A DNA stretch of 39,041 nt. Source: Planctomycetaceae bacterium (GTDB lineage: Bacteria > Planctomycetota > Planctomycetia > Planctomycetales > Planctomycetaceae). The stretch spans positions 1 to 39,041 of the forward strand of contig JAKFVC010000182.1 of the NCBI GenBank assembly GCA_021732415.1. Direction: 5' to 3'. The number at the start of each line of letters is the position of its first letter. The stretch's first letter is position 1. A program made the translations under genes and the position numbers. Below are positions 25,987 through 35,007 of this stretch, piece by piece. The notes beneath the pieces are model-generated. The model was given only the letters and a program-made list of their open reading frames with translations. It was not told the origin of the DNA and ran no database searches.

Positions 25987-27396
25987 GTGAATAATCACTT
26001 GCTGCATCGTCGCGATTGTTTAAGCCACCTGGCGACCGGGCTGGGCGGGATCGCGCTGGCGTCACTCCTGCCAAGTACGACCACAGCCGAACCGCCGCCA
26101 CCCGGCCCGCCCGCCAAGGTCAAGCGGATCATCCAGTTGTTTATGAACGGCGGCGCCAGCCAGTGTGATCTGTTCGACTACAAACCGGAGTTGATTGCCC
26201 GCCACGGTCAAGCCTTCGATCCGGGAAACGGCGAACGTGTCGAAGCCAGTATCAGCGTGCCGGGCGCCGTGATGCAGAGTCCGTACACCTGGGCCAAGCA
26301 TGGGGAATGCGGGCGTTATGTCAGCAGTGCGTTGCCGCATCTCGCGAAATGCGTGGATGACATGGCATTCCTCATGGCGATGACGTCCAAGTCCAACGTG
26401 CACGGTCCGGCGACCTATCTCCAGAATACGGGCTTTCTGTTGCCGGGATTCCCGACCATGGGCGCGTGGGTCTCATATGGACTGGGCTCGCTGGCCGATA
26501 ACGTCCCCGCGTATGTTGTGCTGCCCGATCCGCGGGGGTTCCCTTATAACGGCCGCAGTGCATTCACGAGCGGCTTCCTGCCCGCGAACCACCAGGGAAC
26601 GATCATCAACGCGAGTGCTCCGCAACCGATCACGCACCTCACGATTCCCGAATCGGCGAAGCACATCACGCCACAGAGCCGCCAGGCAGGATTGAACCTG
26701 CTGCGCGAGCTGAACGCGTCACACGCTGCCGAACGCCAGGACGATTCGCGCTTGCAGGCACGCATCGAGAGCTACGAAATGGCGGCTCGATTCCAGCTTG
26801 CTGCTCCGGGGCTGCTCGATCTTTCCAGGGAAACGCAGATGACCCAGGAGAGTTACGGTCTCCATCAAACGGAGACCGCCGGCTTCGGTCGCAACTGTCT
26901 GCTGGCTCGGCGGATGATCGAACGGGGAGTGCGCTACGTGCAGGTCTGGAGCGGTCACGGTGGCGGCGCGGGGAACTGGGACAACCACTCGAGCATACCG
27001 CAAGAACTCGGCTTCATCGCACGCTCGATGGACCAGCCTGCGGCGGCGCTCTTAAGAGATCTCAAGCAGCGGGGCTTATTGGAAGACACACTTCTCATCT
27101 GGACCACAGAATTCGGGCGGATGCCATTCTCTCAGGGGAGCGTCGGCCGCGACCACAATGGCGGCACGTTTGCGTCGTGGTTTGCCGGCGCGGGAGTTAA
27201 GCCGGGGGTGGCTCATGGGGAGAGCGATCGCTGGTCCTGGAAGGCCGTGAACGGCGCGACGACGTGTTACGACTTCCACGCCACGATCCTGCATCTGCTC
27301 GGTATCGATCACACCCGCCTGACGTTCCGCCATAACGGTATTGACCGTCGGCTGACCGATGTCCACGGGCACGTGATATCGGAAATACTGGCCTAA
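25987..27396 (+). CDS. DUF1501 Tat-exported protein
   Basis: This 469-residue protein starts with GTG at 25987, four bases after the PSCyt1 gene, so the two are probably translated from one mRNA. The N-terminus carries a twin-arginine-type signal (RRDCLSHLATGLGGIALASLL). The DUF1501 domain fills the rest: LFMNGGASQCDLFDYKP, HGPATYLQNTGFLLPGFPTMGAW, ARRMIERGVRYVQVWSGHGG, WTTEFGRMPFSQGSVGRDHN and HLLGIDHTRLTFRHNGIDRRLTDVHG. The family has an alkaline-phosphatase/sulfatase-like fold; the metal-binding Asp and His residues are plausible within DNH and GRDHN. The substrate is unknown. The consistent genomic pairing with DUF1549/DUF1553 proteins suggests they work as one periplasmic module. Confidence 0.93.
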   Translation: MNNHLLHRRDCLSHLATGLGGIALASLLPSTTTAEPPPPGPPAKVKRIIQLFMNGGASQCDLFDYKPELIARHGQAFDPGNGERVEASISVPGAVMQSPYTWAKHGECGRYVSSALPHLAKCVDDMAFLMAMTSKSNVHGPATYLQNTGFLLPGFPTMGAWVSYGLGSLADNVPAYVVLPDPRGFPYNGRSAFTSGFLPANHQGTIINASAPQPITHLTIPESAKHITPQSRQAGLNLLRELNASHAAERQDDSRLQARIESYEMAARFQLAAPGLLDLSRETQMTQESYGLHQTETAGFGRNCLLARRMIERGVRYVQVWSGHGGGAGNWDNHSSIPQELGFIARSMDQPAAALLRDLKQRGLLEDTLLIWTTEFGRMPFSQGSVGRDHNGGTFASWFAGAGVKPGVAHGESDRWSWKAVNGATTCYDFHATILHLLGIDHTRLTFRHNGIDRRLTDVHGHVISEILA

Positions 27397-27427
27397 CTGC
27401 GGGGTTCATTTCTTGAGTCCGGATTCA

Positions 27428-27489
27428 GCCCCCGTGGCCGACGCTGCCAGCGTCGGAGTGCAGACGCTAGCAGCGTCTGCCACGGGGCC
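27428..27489. terminator. Palindromic repeat between convergent genes
   Basis: This is a third member of the 6.9/7.1 kb family: outer arms CCCCCGTGGC / GCCACGGGG, plus inner hairpins CGACGCTGCCAGCGTCG and CAGACGCTAGCAGCGTCTG. It occupies the 100-base space between the DUF1501 gene (plus) and uvrB (minus), so it can fold in both transcripts and probably ends both. Confidence 0.7.
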
Positions 27490-27496
27490 GCGATTG

Positions 27497-29587
27497 TCAG
27501 GTATTCCCTTTGAATGGCTTGGGCAATCCCTTGCCGCTTCCCTTCTTCCCTTTTCTTGGTTTACCGCGTTGCGGCTTCGATTGCTGAGCCGCCATTTCGG
27601 TGGTCGACAGCGACTGTCCCATTTCCTGCTTCAGCTTGAGAATGCGATCTCGCAACTGAGCTGCCCGTTCGAAGTCGAGTTCCTGGGCTGCGGACAGCAT
27701 TTCCTCTTCCAGTTCGTTGAGGAACTCCTGTGTCGAGAAATCCTTTTCGTCGACCTTTCCGATGGCGTCGCGGACGGTCCGACGGGCGTCGATTTCTTCT
27801 TCGATGCCGCGACGAATGGCCTTTTGGATTGTGGCCGGAGTAATCCCGTGCTCTTTATTGTAGGCCTCTTGCAACTTGCGGCGACGATTGGTTTCATCCA
27901 TCGCCCGCTGCATGCTCTCGGTGATCTTGTCGGCATACAAGTAGACTTGTGCATTCACATTTCTAGCCGTACGTCCGATCGTTTGAATCAGACTCGTTTC
28001 GCTGCGCAAGAAGCCTTCTTTGTCGGCATCCAGAATGGCGACCAGAGAAACTTCCGGCAGGTCGAGACCTTCTCGCAACAGATTCACCCCCACCACTGCG
28101 TCGTATTTGCCTTCTCGCAGCTCGCGGAGAATCTCAACGCGTTCGATGGCGTCAAGTTCCGAATGAAGCCAGGCGCACTTGATCCCCTCCTCCTGCAAAT
28201 AGGTTGTCAGATCTTCCGCCAGACGCTTGGTGAGAGTCGTGACCAGCGTTCGCTCGCCTTGCGAGGTCCGATAGCGAATCTGTTCCATCAAGTGGGGCAC
28301 CTGTCCCCGCGCGGGCATGATCTGGATAACCGGGTCGATCAGGCCCGTCGGGCGGATCACCTGTTCGACGACCGCCCCGCCCGTTTGTTCCAATTCCCAA
28401 TCTGCCGGCGTCGCCGAGACGAACAGACAACTCTTCGCCCGAGCTCGCCATTCGTCAAATTTCAGCGGGCGGTTGTCGAGCGCACACGGCAGACGGAAAC
28501 CGTGCTCAACGAGGGTCGTCTTCCGCGAAAAATCTCCCGCGTGCATCCCGCGAATCTGGGGGATCGTGACGTGCGATTCATCGACGAACAACAAGAAGTC
28601 TTCCGGGAAGAAGTCGTACAGCGTGAAGGGGGGCTCGCCCGGTTTGCGTCCGGCCAATGGACGGCTGTAGTTTTCAATGCCCGGACAATGCCCCACTTCC
28701 TGCAGCATTTCGAGGTCATAGCGGGTGCGGGCACTCAAACGCTGGGCCTCGAGCAGCTTGCCCTCTTTGCGGAAGAATTCGAGACGCTCTTCCAACTCGT
28801 TGCGGATTTCCTGCAGGGCGGAATCAATGCGCGATTGTGGGAGGACGAAGTGCTTTGCCGGATAGATGTAGGCTTCCTGGATTCGTTTGACTTCGTCTCC
28901 GGTCGTGGGATTGACGATCGACAGCCGCTCGATTTCATCGCCCCACAGTTCGATTCGGTAGGCGAATTCCTCGTACGCCGGCCAGACTTCGACAATGTCG
29001 CCCCGCACACGGAACCGGCTGCGTTCGAGCACAATATCATTGCGGTCGTACTGGATATCAATCAGCTTGCGGAGCAACAAGTCGCGGTCAATCTCACCCC
29101 CCACCGTCAGCGGGACCATCATCTCGAGGTAATCGCGGGGTGAACCCAGGCCATAAATGCAACTGACGCTGGCCACGACGATCACATCGCGGCGGCTCAT
29201 CAGGGCACTTGTCGAAAACAGCCGCAAGCGGTCGATCTCTTCATTGATCGACGAATCCTTTTCTATGTAGATATCGCGCTGCGGGATGTAGGCTTCCGGC
29301 TGGTAGTAGTCGTAGTAGCTGACGAAATACGTGACGGCGTTGTTCGGAAAGAATTCCTTGAACTCACCGTACAACTGAGCCGCCAGGGTCTTATTGTGCG
29401 ACAGGACAAGCGTCGGCCGCTGCAGTTCCTGGATGACATTGGCCATCGTAAACGTCTTGCCGGAACCGGTCACACCGAGCAACACCTGGTCTCGTTTCTT
29501 CTGCCGAAACCCTTCGATAATGCTCTTGATGGCCGCAGGCTGATCTCCAGCGGGTTCGAACGGACTGACGAGTTGAAACTCGGGCAT
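27497..29587 (-). CDS. uvrB: UvrABC excinuclease subunit B
   Basis: This 696-residue protein is the damage-verifying helicase-like subunit of nucleotide excision repair; it receives DNA from UvrA and positions UvrC for incision. Visible are Walker A ([14 protein letters not shown], about 39-52), the beta-hairpin region [15 protein letters not shown] with [15 protein letters not shown], the helicase DExH-type box (FVDESHVT), motifs V/VI ([28 protein letters not shown]), and a C-terminal UVR domain ([20 protein letters not shown]) that binds UvrC. Length fits the family (about 670-700), with a Lys/Gly-rich tail. The ATG at 29587 is preceded by AGGA (29594-29597) at a six-base spacing. No uvrA or uvrC is nearby, as usual in dispersed arrangements. 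Confidence 0.98.
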   Translation of the reverse strand: MPEFQLVSPFEPAGDQPAAIKSIIEGFRQKKRDQVLLGVTGSGKTFTMANVIQELQRPTLVLSHNKTLAAQLYGEFKEFFPNNAVTYFVSYYDYYQPEAYIPQRDIYIEKDSSINEEIDRLRLFSTSALMSRRDVIVVASVSCIYGLGSPRDYLEMMVPLTVGGEIDRDLLLRKLIDIQYDRNDIVLERSRFRVRGDIVEVWPAYEEFAYRIELWGDEIERLSIVNPTTGDEVKRIQEAYIYPAKHFVLPQSRIDSALQEIRNELEERLEFFRKEGKLLEAQRLSARTRYDLEMLQEVGHCPGIENYSRPLAGRKPGEPPFTLYDFFPEDFLLFVDESHVTIPQIRGMHAGDFSRKTTLVEHGFRLPCALDNRPLKFDEWRARAKSCLFVSATPADWELEQTGGAVVEQVIRPTGLIDPVIQIMPARGQVPHLMEQIRYRTSQGERTLVTTLTKRLAEDLTTYLQEEGIKCAWLHSELDAIERVEILRELREGKYDAVVGVNLLREGLDLPEVSLVAILDADKEGFLRSETSLIQTIGRTARNVNAQVYLYADKITESMQRAMDETNRRRKLQEAYNKEHGITPATIQKAIRRGIEEEIDARRTVRDAIGKVDEKDFSTQEFLNELEEEMLSAAQELDFERAAQLRDRILKLKQEMGQSLSTTEMAAQQSKPQRGKPRKGKKGSGKGLPKPFKGNT

Positions 29588-29620
29588 AATTAATCCTGTT
29601 GATACGTGGCGTTGCCGGAT

Positions 29621-29650
29621 ATTATACGCCAGTCAAAGAGTCCCTGTCAG
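29621..29650 (-). promoter_or_regulatory. Promoter of uvrB
   Basis: Reading the minus strand, CTGACA (29650-29645) and TATAAT (29626-29621) are 18 bp apart: a perfect -10 and a 5/6 -35. The predicted start near 29614 leaves a leader of about 27 bases with the AGGA ribosome site. I see no recognisable SOS box. Confidence 0.65.
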
Positions 29651-29693
29651 TCTGCCCGGGCGCAATCTGTTCGTCTGTTATCATGAGGCCGTA

Positions 29694-31265
29694 ATGCAAG
29701 CTTGTTATCGCAGCGTGGTGCTGTTGCTCTGGAGTGCGCTTGTGCCAGCGATCAGCCTGCCACTGACGATTCCCCGACGTCCACCGCAACCGCAACCGCT
29801 GCCGATACGATTCAAATTCGCCCCCGACACTACGGCCATCATGGGGCCACGCTATCCCAACGGCTATCCGAACTACCTGGCAGCATTGAATCTGCGAGCT
29901 CAGATGGGAGTGACCCATCGAAACAATGCCGCGCGGGCCATTTTCCTGACTATCGATCCCAATCAACGTGAATGGCGCATCTTCCGGAAGGAAGAAGTGG
30001 AATTCGGAATTAGTTGGTTCGAGCGGAGACACATCTTCGAAAACAGGGAGCCGGTCAAGGGGTCCAGTTTGGATGCGGCCGCACATCGCCCCTGGAAAGC
30101 GAATGAATTCCAGGCGCTGAAACTCTGGTTGGCGGTGAATGAAGACGCTCTGCGGGCCGTTCATCGGGCCTCGCGCTTGACCGGCTGGTACGATCCGAAA
30201 ATTTCGGATAAGCGGCCGTACTTGATGAATTCCAAGCTAATGATTGCCACGCAAATGCGGTCGATCGGCGAGGCCTTGCAGGTCCGCGTTTTGCTGCATC
30301 TTGGTGAGGGACGAGTGGAGCAGGCGTGGGAAGATGTCCTGGCGCTGCATCGACTGGCGGCATTGCAGGCCCGCGATTTCACCCTCGTGGCCCATGCGAT
30401 TGCCCACGACATGGAGAGCGGCGCGTTCATTTGTGAGCAAGCCTTATTTCAACATCCCCAACTCACTCCAGAGCTGATGGTCCGCATTCGTCGCGAGGTT
30501 GCCGCGTTGCCAACCATCCCCGACTTCATTCCGGCCCTGAATTATGGCGAGAGGTATAATCTTCTCGATACAATGATGTTCTGTGCACATATCAATACCT
30601 ATACAGGGCGACTCAACCCTACTTCGCCGCTCGAGCAATTCCGCAATTCGTTTACCGCGCGCAGCCTGGACTTCTGGTACATGCAATTTGTCAACTGGAA
30701 TACTGTCCTGCGGACGACGAACAAATGGTTTGATCGTGCCATCGCTGACGTGCAGATCAAAAGCGATTACCAACGTGCATGGGCTCTCGACGACTTTGCC
30801 CGAGACATCCGGAAGACAAGGGACAAATCGTTCGAATCCGAGTATTGGCTAATTCGAAATACAAACATGATCGTCAACTTGCCGCTATTGAGGCAAAAGG
30901 CGACGCAATGGACCGCCGATCAACTTGTCACGCTGTTTTTCCCCCTGCTCACGGAGGTTTCGTCGACGCGCAGTCGCTGCCTGATGGAGCGAGACATGAT
31001 CAATCTGGGCTGGGCACTGGCCGCGTACAAATTAGAGCACAAGACTTACCCGGCCAATTTAGAAATGCTTTGCCCTCAGTTTCTTCCCCGAATTCCAATC
31101 GACCGAATGAATGACAAGGAATTGAAATACGACTCTGACGGGAAGAGTTTTGTCCTCTCCAGCTCGGGGATGAACCAGTTGAATGAACAGGCACGTCTGA
31201 AGGTTGACGGATCGTCCGGCGATGATATCGTCCTGCGATCTCATCCTGTGGCACCGGCAGAATAG
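29694..31265 (+). CDS. Secreted protein of unknown function
   Basis: This 523-residue protein has a hydrophobic N-terminal signal (SVVLLLWSALVPAISL) followed by a proline-rich stretch (IPRRPPQPQPLP). The bulk is alpha-helical and I do not recognise it. Some helices recur as in tetratricopeptide-like proteins (EALQVRVLLHLGEGRVEQAW), but no clear repeat can be defined. The C-terminal ~80 residues (INLGWALAAYKLEHKTYPAN, LEMLCPQFLPRIPIDRM) resemble the globular end of type II pseudopilins, without a pilin N-terminus. GAGG five bases before the ATG supports the start. It is divergent from uvrB. Similar long secreted proteins are frequent in planctomycetes; no function is claimed. Confidence 0.8.
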   Translation: MQACYRSVVLLLWSALVPAISLPLTIPRRPPQPQPLPIRFKFAPDTTAIMGPRYPNGYPNYLAALNLRAQMGVTHRNNAARAIFLTIDPNQREWRIFRKEEVEFGISWFERRHIFENREPVKGSSLDAAAHRPWKANEFQALKLWLAVNEDALRAVHRASRLTGWYDPKISDKRPYLMNSKLMIATQMRSIGEALQVRVLLHLGEGRVEQAWEDVLALHRLAALQARDFTLVAHAIAHDMESGAFICEQALFQHPQLTPELMVRIRREVAALPTIPDFIPALNYGERYNLLDTMMFCAHINTYTGRLNPTSPLEQFRNSFTARSLDFWYMQFVNWNTVLRTTNKWFDRAIADVQIKSDYQRAWALDDFARDIRKTRDKSFESEYWLIRNTNMIVNLPLLRQKATQWTADQLVTLFFPLLTEVSSTRSRCLMERDMINLGWALAAYKLEHKTYPANLEMLCPQFLPRIPIDRMNDKELKYDSDGKSFVLSSSGMNQLNEQARLKVDGSSGDDIVLRSHPVAPAE

Positions 31266-31374
31266 ATCCAGAAAGCCCCCACCGCCTCGCTCGCATTTCA
31301 TCGGCTTACGAATTCGTGTTATCCTGAACCGCGACAGTCGCTCGTGTTGTCCTATTGAACTCCCGGAGATGCTG

Positions 31375-32772
31375 ATGTCCCTCGACTTTCCTCTGCTCAA
31401 CCGACGCGAGTTGATTCAAACCTCTTTGCTGGCCGCACTGGGCACCGGGCTGAGTTCCAGCCTGGCGGCTGAATCTGCGGCCCTGGAGATTTCCACTTTC
31501 ACTGTGGATGCTACGCCCCCCATTGGCCACCCGTGCTGCGGCGGGTGGATCACTCCGATTCAAGTGGTCGACGATCGGCAGTTGGCCTTGGGGATTATCT
31601 TAAGAGGTGCGGGTGCCCCGGTGGTCATCATCGCCGTCGATTGGACGGGCATCCTGAATGATTCGTACTTCCAACTGCAGAAGGCGGTGGCGGAGGCTGT
31701 CGGGACGACGCCTGAGCGTGTCGTTCCCCATTGCGTGCATCCGCATAACGCGCCGTTCGCGGATGGCAGTGCCCAGAAGTTGCTGGCGGCAGCGCCGGGA
31801 ACTCCCCCGCATACTCTCGACCTGGAGTTCTTCGACAAATTCGTGCAGAACGTGGCGACCGCCGCGAAGGCCAGTCTGGCTCAATCGCAGCCGTTGACGC
31901 ACGTTGGTGTAGGGCAAGCCAAAGTCGATCAAGTGGCCGCCAATCGTCGGATTAAGGGGCCGGATGGCAAGTTGCTCAATATGCGCGGGAGTGCCTGCAA
32001 AGACGAAAAACTGCGGGCCGAGCCGGAAGGTTTGATCGATCCGTACTTGAAGACCGTCAGCTTCTGGAACGGCGACCGGGCCGTCGCGGCGTTGCACTAC
32101 TATGCCTGTCATCCCATGAGCTACTACGGCGATGGCCATGCGACTCCTGATTTCTGCGGGCTGGCTCGCGAGAAGCGCCGGGCCGATGATCCGCAGGTCA
32201 TGCAGATGTATTTCGATGGCTGCGGTGGGAACATCGCGGCCGGCAAGTACAACGACGGTTCGCCCGCGATGCGTCCCATCCTGCGAGACCGCATTTACGA
32301 TGCGATGGTCGCCGCCTGGAAGGCCACGGAAAAACACCCGGTGACGCAGTACGTCTGGCGTTCAGAGCCGGTCAACTTTCCGCGGCGCACCGAAGCCGCT
32401 TATACCGAGGCGACTGCCCGCGAAATGCTGCAAGATGAGAAGCAATCGAAACCGATGCGCGGTCGCGGGGCGATGATTTTGTCCTGGCTGTCTCGGAGCC
32501 AGCGTCCCATCAACATCACTTGTCTGGAACTAGGGCCGGCGAAGATCGTCCATCTGCCGGGTGAACCGTTCATTGAGTATCAGTTGCACGCACAGCAGGC
32601 GAAGCCGAAGGATTTCGTGTGTGTGGCTGGCTATGGGGATGGCGGAACGTGGTATATCCCCACTGCAGCAGCCTATCCCGAAGGTGGGTATGAGGTCTCG
32701 GTGGCGTGGTGTGGCCCCGAGAGCGAGGCGATGTTGCACAAGGCGATGGAGAAAGTTATGGCAGTGAGTTAA
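31375..32772 (+). CDS. Neutral ceramidase-like Tat-secreted protein
   Basis: This 465-residue protein begins at the ATG at 31375, with GGAG at 31365-31368 (spacing six); an ATG at 31369 is also possible. The N-terminus is a Tat-type signal (NRRELIQTSLLAALGTGLSS). The mature part resembles the N-terminal catalytic region of neutral/alkaline ceramidase-like proteins: FTVDATPPIGHPCCGGW, VVIIAVDWTGI, VVPHCVHPHNAPFAD (candidate zinc His residues), ALHYYACHPMSYYGDGHATPDF and YFDGCGGNIAAGKYND. Such enzymes hydrolyse an amide in a sphingolipid or related substrate; the real substrate in a planctomycete is unknown. The C-terminal region includes an IVHLPGEPFIEYQL motif typical of the family. It is followed by a gene-poor stretch and not clearly part of an operon. 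Confidence 0.78.
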   Translation: MSLDFPLLNRRELIQTSLLAALGTGLSSSLAAESAALEISTFTVDATPPIGHPCCGGWITPIQVVDDRQLALGIILRGAGAPVVIIAVDWTGILNDSYFQLQKAVAEAVGTTPERVVPHCVHPHNAPFADGSAQKLLAAAPGTPPHTLDLEFFDKFVQNVATAAKASLAQSQPLTHVGVGQAKVDQVAANRRIKGPDGKLLNMRGSACKDEKLRAEPEGLIDPYLKTVSFWNGDRAVAALHYYACHPMSYYGDGHATPDFCGLAREKRRADDPQVMQMYFDGCGGNIAAGKYNDGSPAMRPILRDRIYDAMVAAWKATEKHPVTQYVWRSEPVNFPRRTEAAYTEATAREMLQDEKQSKPMRGRGAMILSWLSRSQRPINITCLELGPAKIVHLPGEPFIEYQLHAQQAKPKDFVCVAGYGDGGTWYIPTAAAYPEGGYEVSVAWCGPESEAMLHKAMEKVMAVS

Positions 32773-33171
32773 GCCGAGCTTGATGCATCCGATTAGCGGA
32801 ACCTGCGCCGTCAAGAATGTAGCGCCAGTGATTTCCGCAACTCAAGAAGAGTGCTTCGCAGCCACAGAAAGACACAGAAGAAACACAGAAAGGGAACTGT
32901 CTATTTTACACTTTTCTGTGTTCTTCTGTGTTCTTCTGTGGCTAAATCTCTTCATGAATTGTCCCCAATTAAACTCGTTAGACCCCGCTGTATTTGATTG
33001 ATTTGGGATCGAGGCCATTTCGACAGATTCGGCCCCGTAGTGGATCGCCTGACTCCGGACAGTCGGGCCACGCTTGGACGACAGAGTATTCGTTTTCAAC
33101 TTGCTTTACTTCGAGCACGAAACTACAAGGAAGTCTCCGAAACACGAGATCCTTTTATTGATCGCCTCGCC
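32773..33171. other. Spacer with a CACAGAAGAA repeat
   Basis: This stretch of nearly 400 bases separates the ceramidase-like gene from the TIM-barrel gene. Its only recognisable content is the inverted repeat at 32860-32943. The frame of the next gene is open back to 32998, but that extension does not look like protein. Confidence 0.6.
32860..32943. repeat. Imperfect inverted repeat of CACAGAAGAA units
   Basis: Positions 32860-32891 (AGCCACAGAAAGACACAGAA...) pair with 32913-32943 (TTTCTGTGTTCTTCTGTG...) around a 21-base loop. Each arm is itself a short tandem series of CACAGAAGAA-like words. Comparable repeats are scattered in many bacterial genomes. It probably forms a strong hairpin downstream of the ceramidase-like gene. 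Confidence 0.75.
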
Positions 33172-33960
33172 ATGCAACTGATCCGTTTTGCCGTCGCCAC
33201 TGCGAATTTCGACCAGCCCCTCAAGGACGCATTGAAGACCGCGCTCGACACAGGGGCCCAAGGGGTGCAATTAGCACTGCACAAGGAACTGCGGCCCGAC
33301 GAATTGACCGATACCGGACGCCGGCAATTCCTGCACTATCTGGATGAATTGAGCCTCAAGATCTCATCGTTGCATTTACCGATGCGACGCGAATTGATCG
33401 ATCTGGATCAACTCGACGAGCGACTCGCGGAAGTCCGCAAGATGCTCGATTTTGCCTGGTCCCTGAAGGTGCCGCACATCACGGTGCGGATCGGCCGCAT
33501 TCCGACTGATGTCGAATCGAAAGAGTACGAGATCCTGCGTCAGGTGCTGAATGACCTGGCGGCTTACAGCAATCATGTGGGGAGTACGCTCTGTCTCACC
33601 CCGACCAATGACTCGGCCGATTCGATGCTGCAGATGCTGACCGCGGTGACCACTGGCCCAATGGGAATCGATTTTGATCCGGCGGGGTTTGTGAATGCGG
33701 GGCAAAATCCGATCAAAGCTTTGCGGTTGCTGCACGCCCATGTCCTGCACTTTCAGGGACGAGATGGCATGCGCGATATCGATGGCACCGGGCTGGAGAC
33801 GTCGCTTGGCCGGGGTCAGGTGGCATGGGATGAAATGATGGCGTTGCTGCTGGAGATTCCTTACCGCGGTTGGATTACGATCAACCGTACGCAGGGCGAT
33901 CACCGCATTATGCAATCTGCCGACGCGATTAAATATCTCACGGAAATTGGGTATCAGTAG
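33172..33960 (+). CDS. Sugar isomerase/epimerase-like TIM barrel
   Basis: This 262-residue protein is of the xylose isomerase-like TIM barrel superfamily: FAVATANFDQPLKDAL, ALDTGAQGVQLAL, LSLKISSLHLPMRRELIDLD, VRKMLDFAWSLKVPHITVRIG, MGIDFDPAGFVNAGQNPIKA, HAHVLHFQGRDG, then YRGWITINRT. The start at 33172 (MQLIRFAVA) fits family N-termini. Two positions that usually carry metal-binding Glu appear changed: the first after the strand LCLTPTND, the second in WITINRT, where WITIE is usual. The Asp of GIDFDPA and the His residues of HAHVLHF are kept. The protein may therefore be a divergent or non-catalytic member. The aldo/keto reductase gene follows on the same strand after a hairpin repeat. Confidence 0.8.
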   Translation: MQLIRFAVATANFDQPLKDALKTALDTGAQGVQLALHKELRPDELTDTGRRQFLHYLDELSLKISSLHLPMRRELIDLDQLDERLAEVRKMLDFAWSLKVPHITVRIGRIPTDVESKEYEILRQVLNDLAAYSNHVGSTLCLTPTNDSADSMLQMLTAVTTGPMGIDFDPAGFVNAGQNPIKALRLLHAHVLHFQGRDGMRDIDGTGLETSLGRGQVAWDEMMALLLEIPYRGWITINRTQGDHRIMQSADAIKYLTEIGYQ

Positions 33961-33964
33961 TCTC

Positions 33965-34031
33965 GTAGCCCGACTCTCTGAGTCGGGTGCTCCTTGCTCT
34001 TAAATGCTCCCGACTCAGAGTGTCGGGCTAC
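33965..34031. repeat. 23-bp inverted repeat (GTAGCCCGAC family)
   Basis: Positions 33965-33987 (GTAGCCCGACTCTCTGAGTC...) and 34009-34031 are reverse complements with one mismatch, around a 21-base loop. It begins four bases after the TIM-barrel stop and ends 20 bases before the aldo/keto reductase start, so it may separate two transcripts or attenuate read-through. Confidence 0.8.
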
Positions 34032-34051
34032 AACATTTCAGGTCGTCAATT

Positions 34052-35002
34052 ATGGAATATCGTGTCCTCGGTCAAACGGGGCTCAAGCTGCCCGTGCTCA
34101 GTTTTGGGGCCTCCTCATTGGGGCAGGAATTTCGCCAGGTTGATCTGGGCGAAGCTCTCAAATCGGTGCGCGTCGCACTGGATCTGGGGATGAACTTCAT
34201 CGACACGTCGCCGTTCTATGGACGCGGAATGTCTGAGGTCCTGCTGGGAGTCGCGTTACGTGGTGTGCCGCGAGACAGCTACATCCTGGGCAGTAAGCTG
34301 GGGCGTTACGATTCCGCCCATTTCGATTTCTCGGCGAAGCGAGTCGTCGAAAGCGTTGACATCAGCCTGAAACGCATGGGAGTCGAGTACCTCGACATCT
34401 GCCTGTGCCACGATCTCGAATTTGTCGAGATGTCGCAGATCGTCGAGGAGACTCTGCCCGCGTTGCGTCGCGTGCAGGCCCAGGGGAAGGTGCGGTTCGT
34501 TGGAGTCTCTGGCTATCCGATGAAGATGTTCCGCTATGTCCTGGATCGCGCACCGCTCGATGTGATGCTGTCGTACAATCATTACACGTTGCAGAACACC
34601 ATGCTGGCCGACTTGATCCCCTACCTGGAAAGCAAGCAGGTCGGAATCATGAACGCGGCCCCGTTCTCGGCCCGGCTGCTGACGAATGCTCCGCTGCCGC
34701 CGTGGCATAAGGCGACACCCCTGGTCCGAGAGACCTGTCAGCGAGCAGCGGCACATTGTCAGAGCAAGGGTGTCGATATCGCGCAATTGGCCCTGCAGTT
34801 CTCACTGGCACATCCGAAGCTCACTACGTGCGTCACCGGTTCTGCCAGTCCGGAGCGAATCGCCGAATGGGCTCGTTGGGCCAGTTTGCCGCTGGATCAA
34901 CAGTTGCTGTCCGAGGTACAGGCGATTCTGAAGCCGATTCACAATTGGTTCTATATCGAAGGCCGTCCGGAGAATAACGATACGCCCGAGGAGAGTCGTT
35001 AA
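34052..35002 (+). CDS. Aldo/keto reductase
   Basis: This 316-residue NADPH-type oxidoreductase has the aldo/keto reductase barrel. The catalytic tetrad is present: D51 (FIDTSPFYG), Y56, K82 (GSKLG) and H120 (CLCHDLE). Further family signatures are GFVGVSGYP-like FVGVSGYP and VTGSASPERIAEW near the C-terminus, where the nucleotide phosphate is held. The overall pattern is closest to the L-galactose or L-fucose 1-dehydrogenase-like subgroup, but the sugar substrate is a guess. The start at 34052 (MEYRVLGQTGLKLP) fits the family; the 16 codons before it lie in the upstream hairpin. AGG at 34040-34042 is a plausible ribosome binding site. The HD-domain gene starts five bases after its stop. Confidence 0.92.
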   Translation: MEYRVLGQTGLKLPVLSFGASSLGQEFRQVDLGEALKSVRVALDLGMNFIDTSPFYGRGMSEVLLGVALRGVPRDSYILGSKLGRYDSAHFDFSAKRVVESVDISLKRMGVEYLDICLCHDLEFVEMSQIVEETLPALRRVQAQGKVRFVGVSGYPMKMFRYVLDRAPLDVMLSYNHYTLQNTMLADLIPYLESKQVGIMNAAPFSARLLTNAPLPPWHKATPLVRETCQRAAAHCQSKGVDIAQLALQFSLAHPKLTTCVTGSASPERIAEWARWASLPLDQQLLSEVQAILKPIHNWFYIEGRPENNDTPEESR

Positions 35003-35007
35003 TCCCG

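Noticed and set aside
27413-29143. Long plus-strand frame of 576 codons opposite uvrB
   Set aside because: It is the antisense of uvrB, which is certain from its motifs; the long frame follows from codon bias on the other strand.
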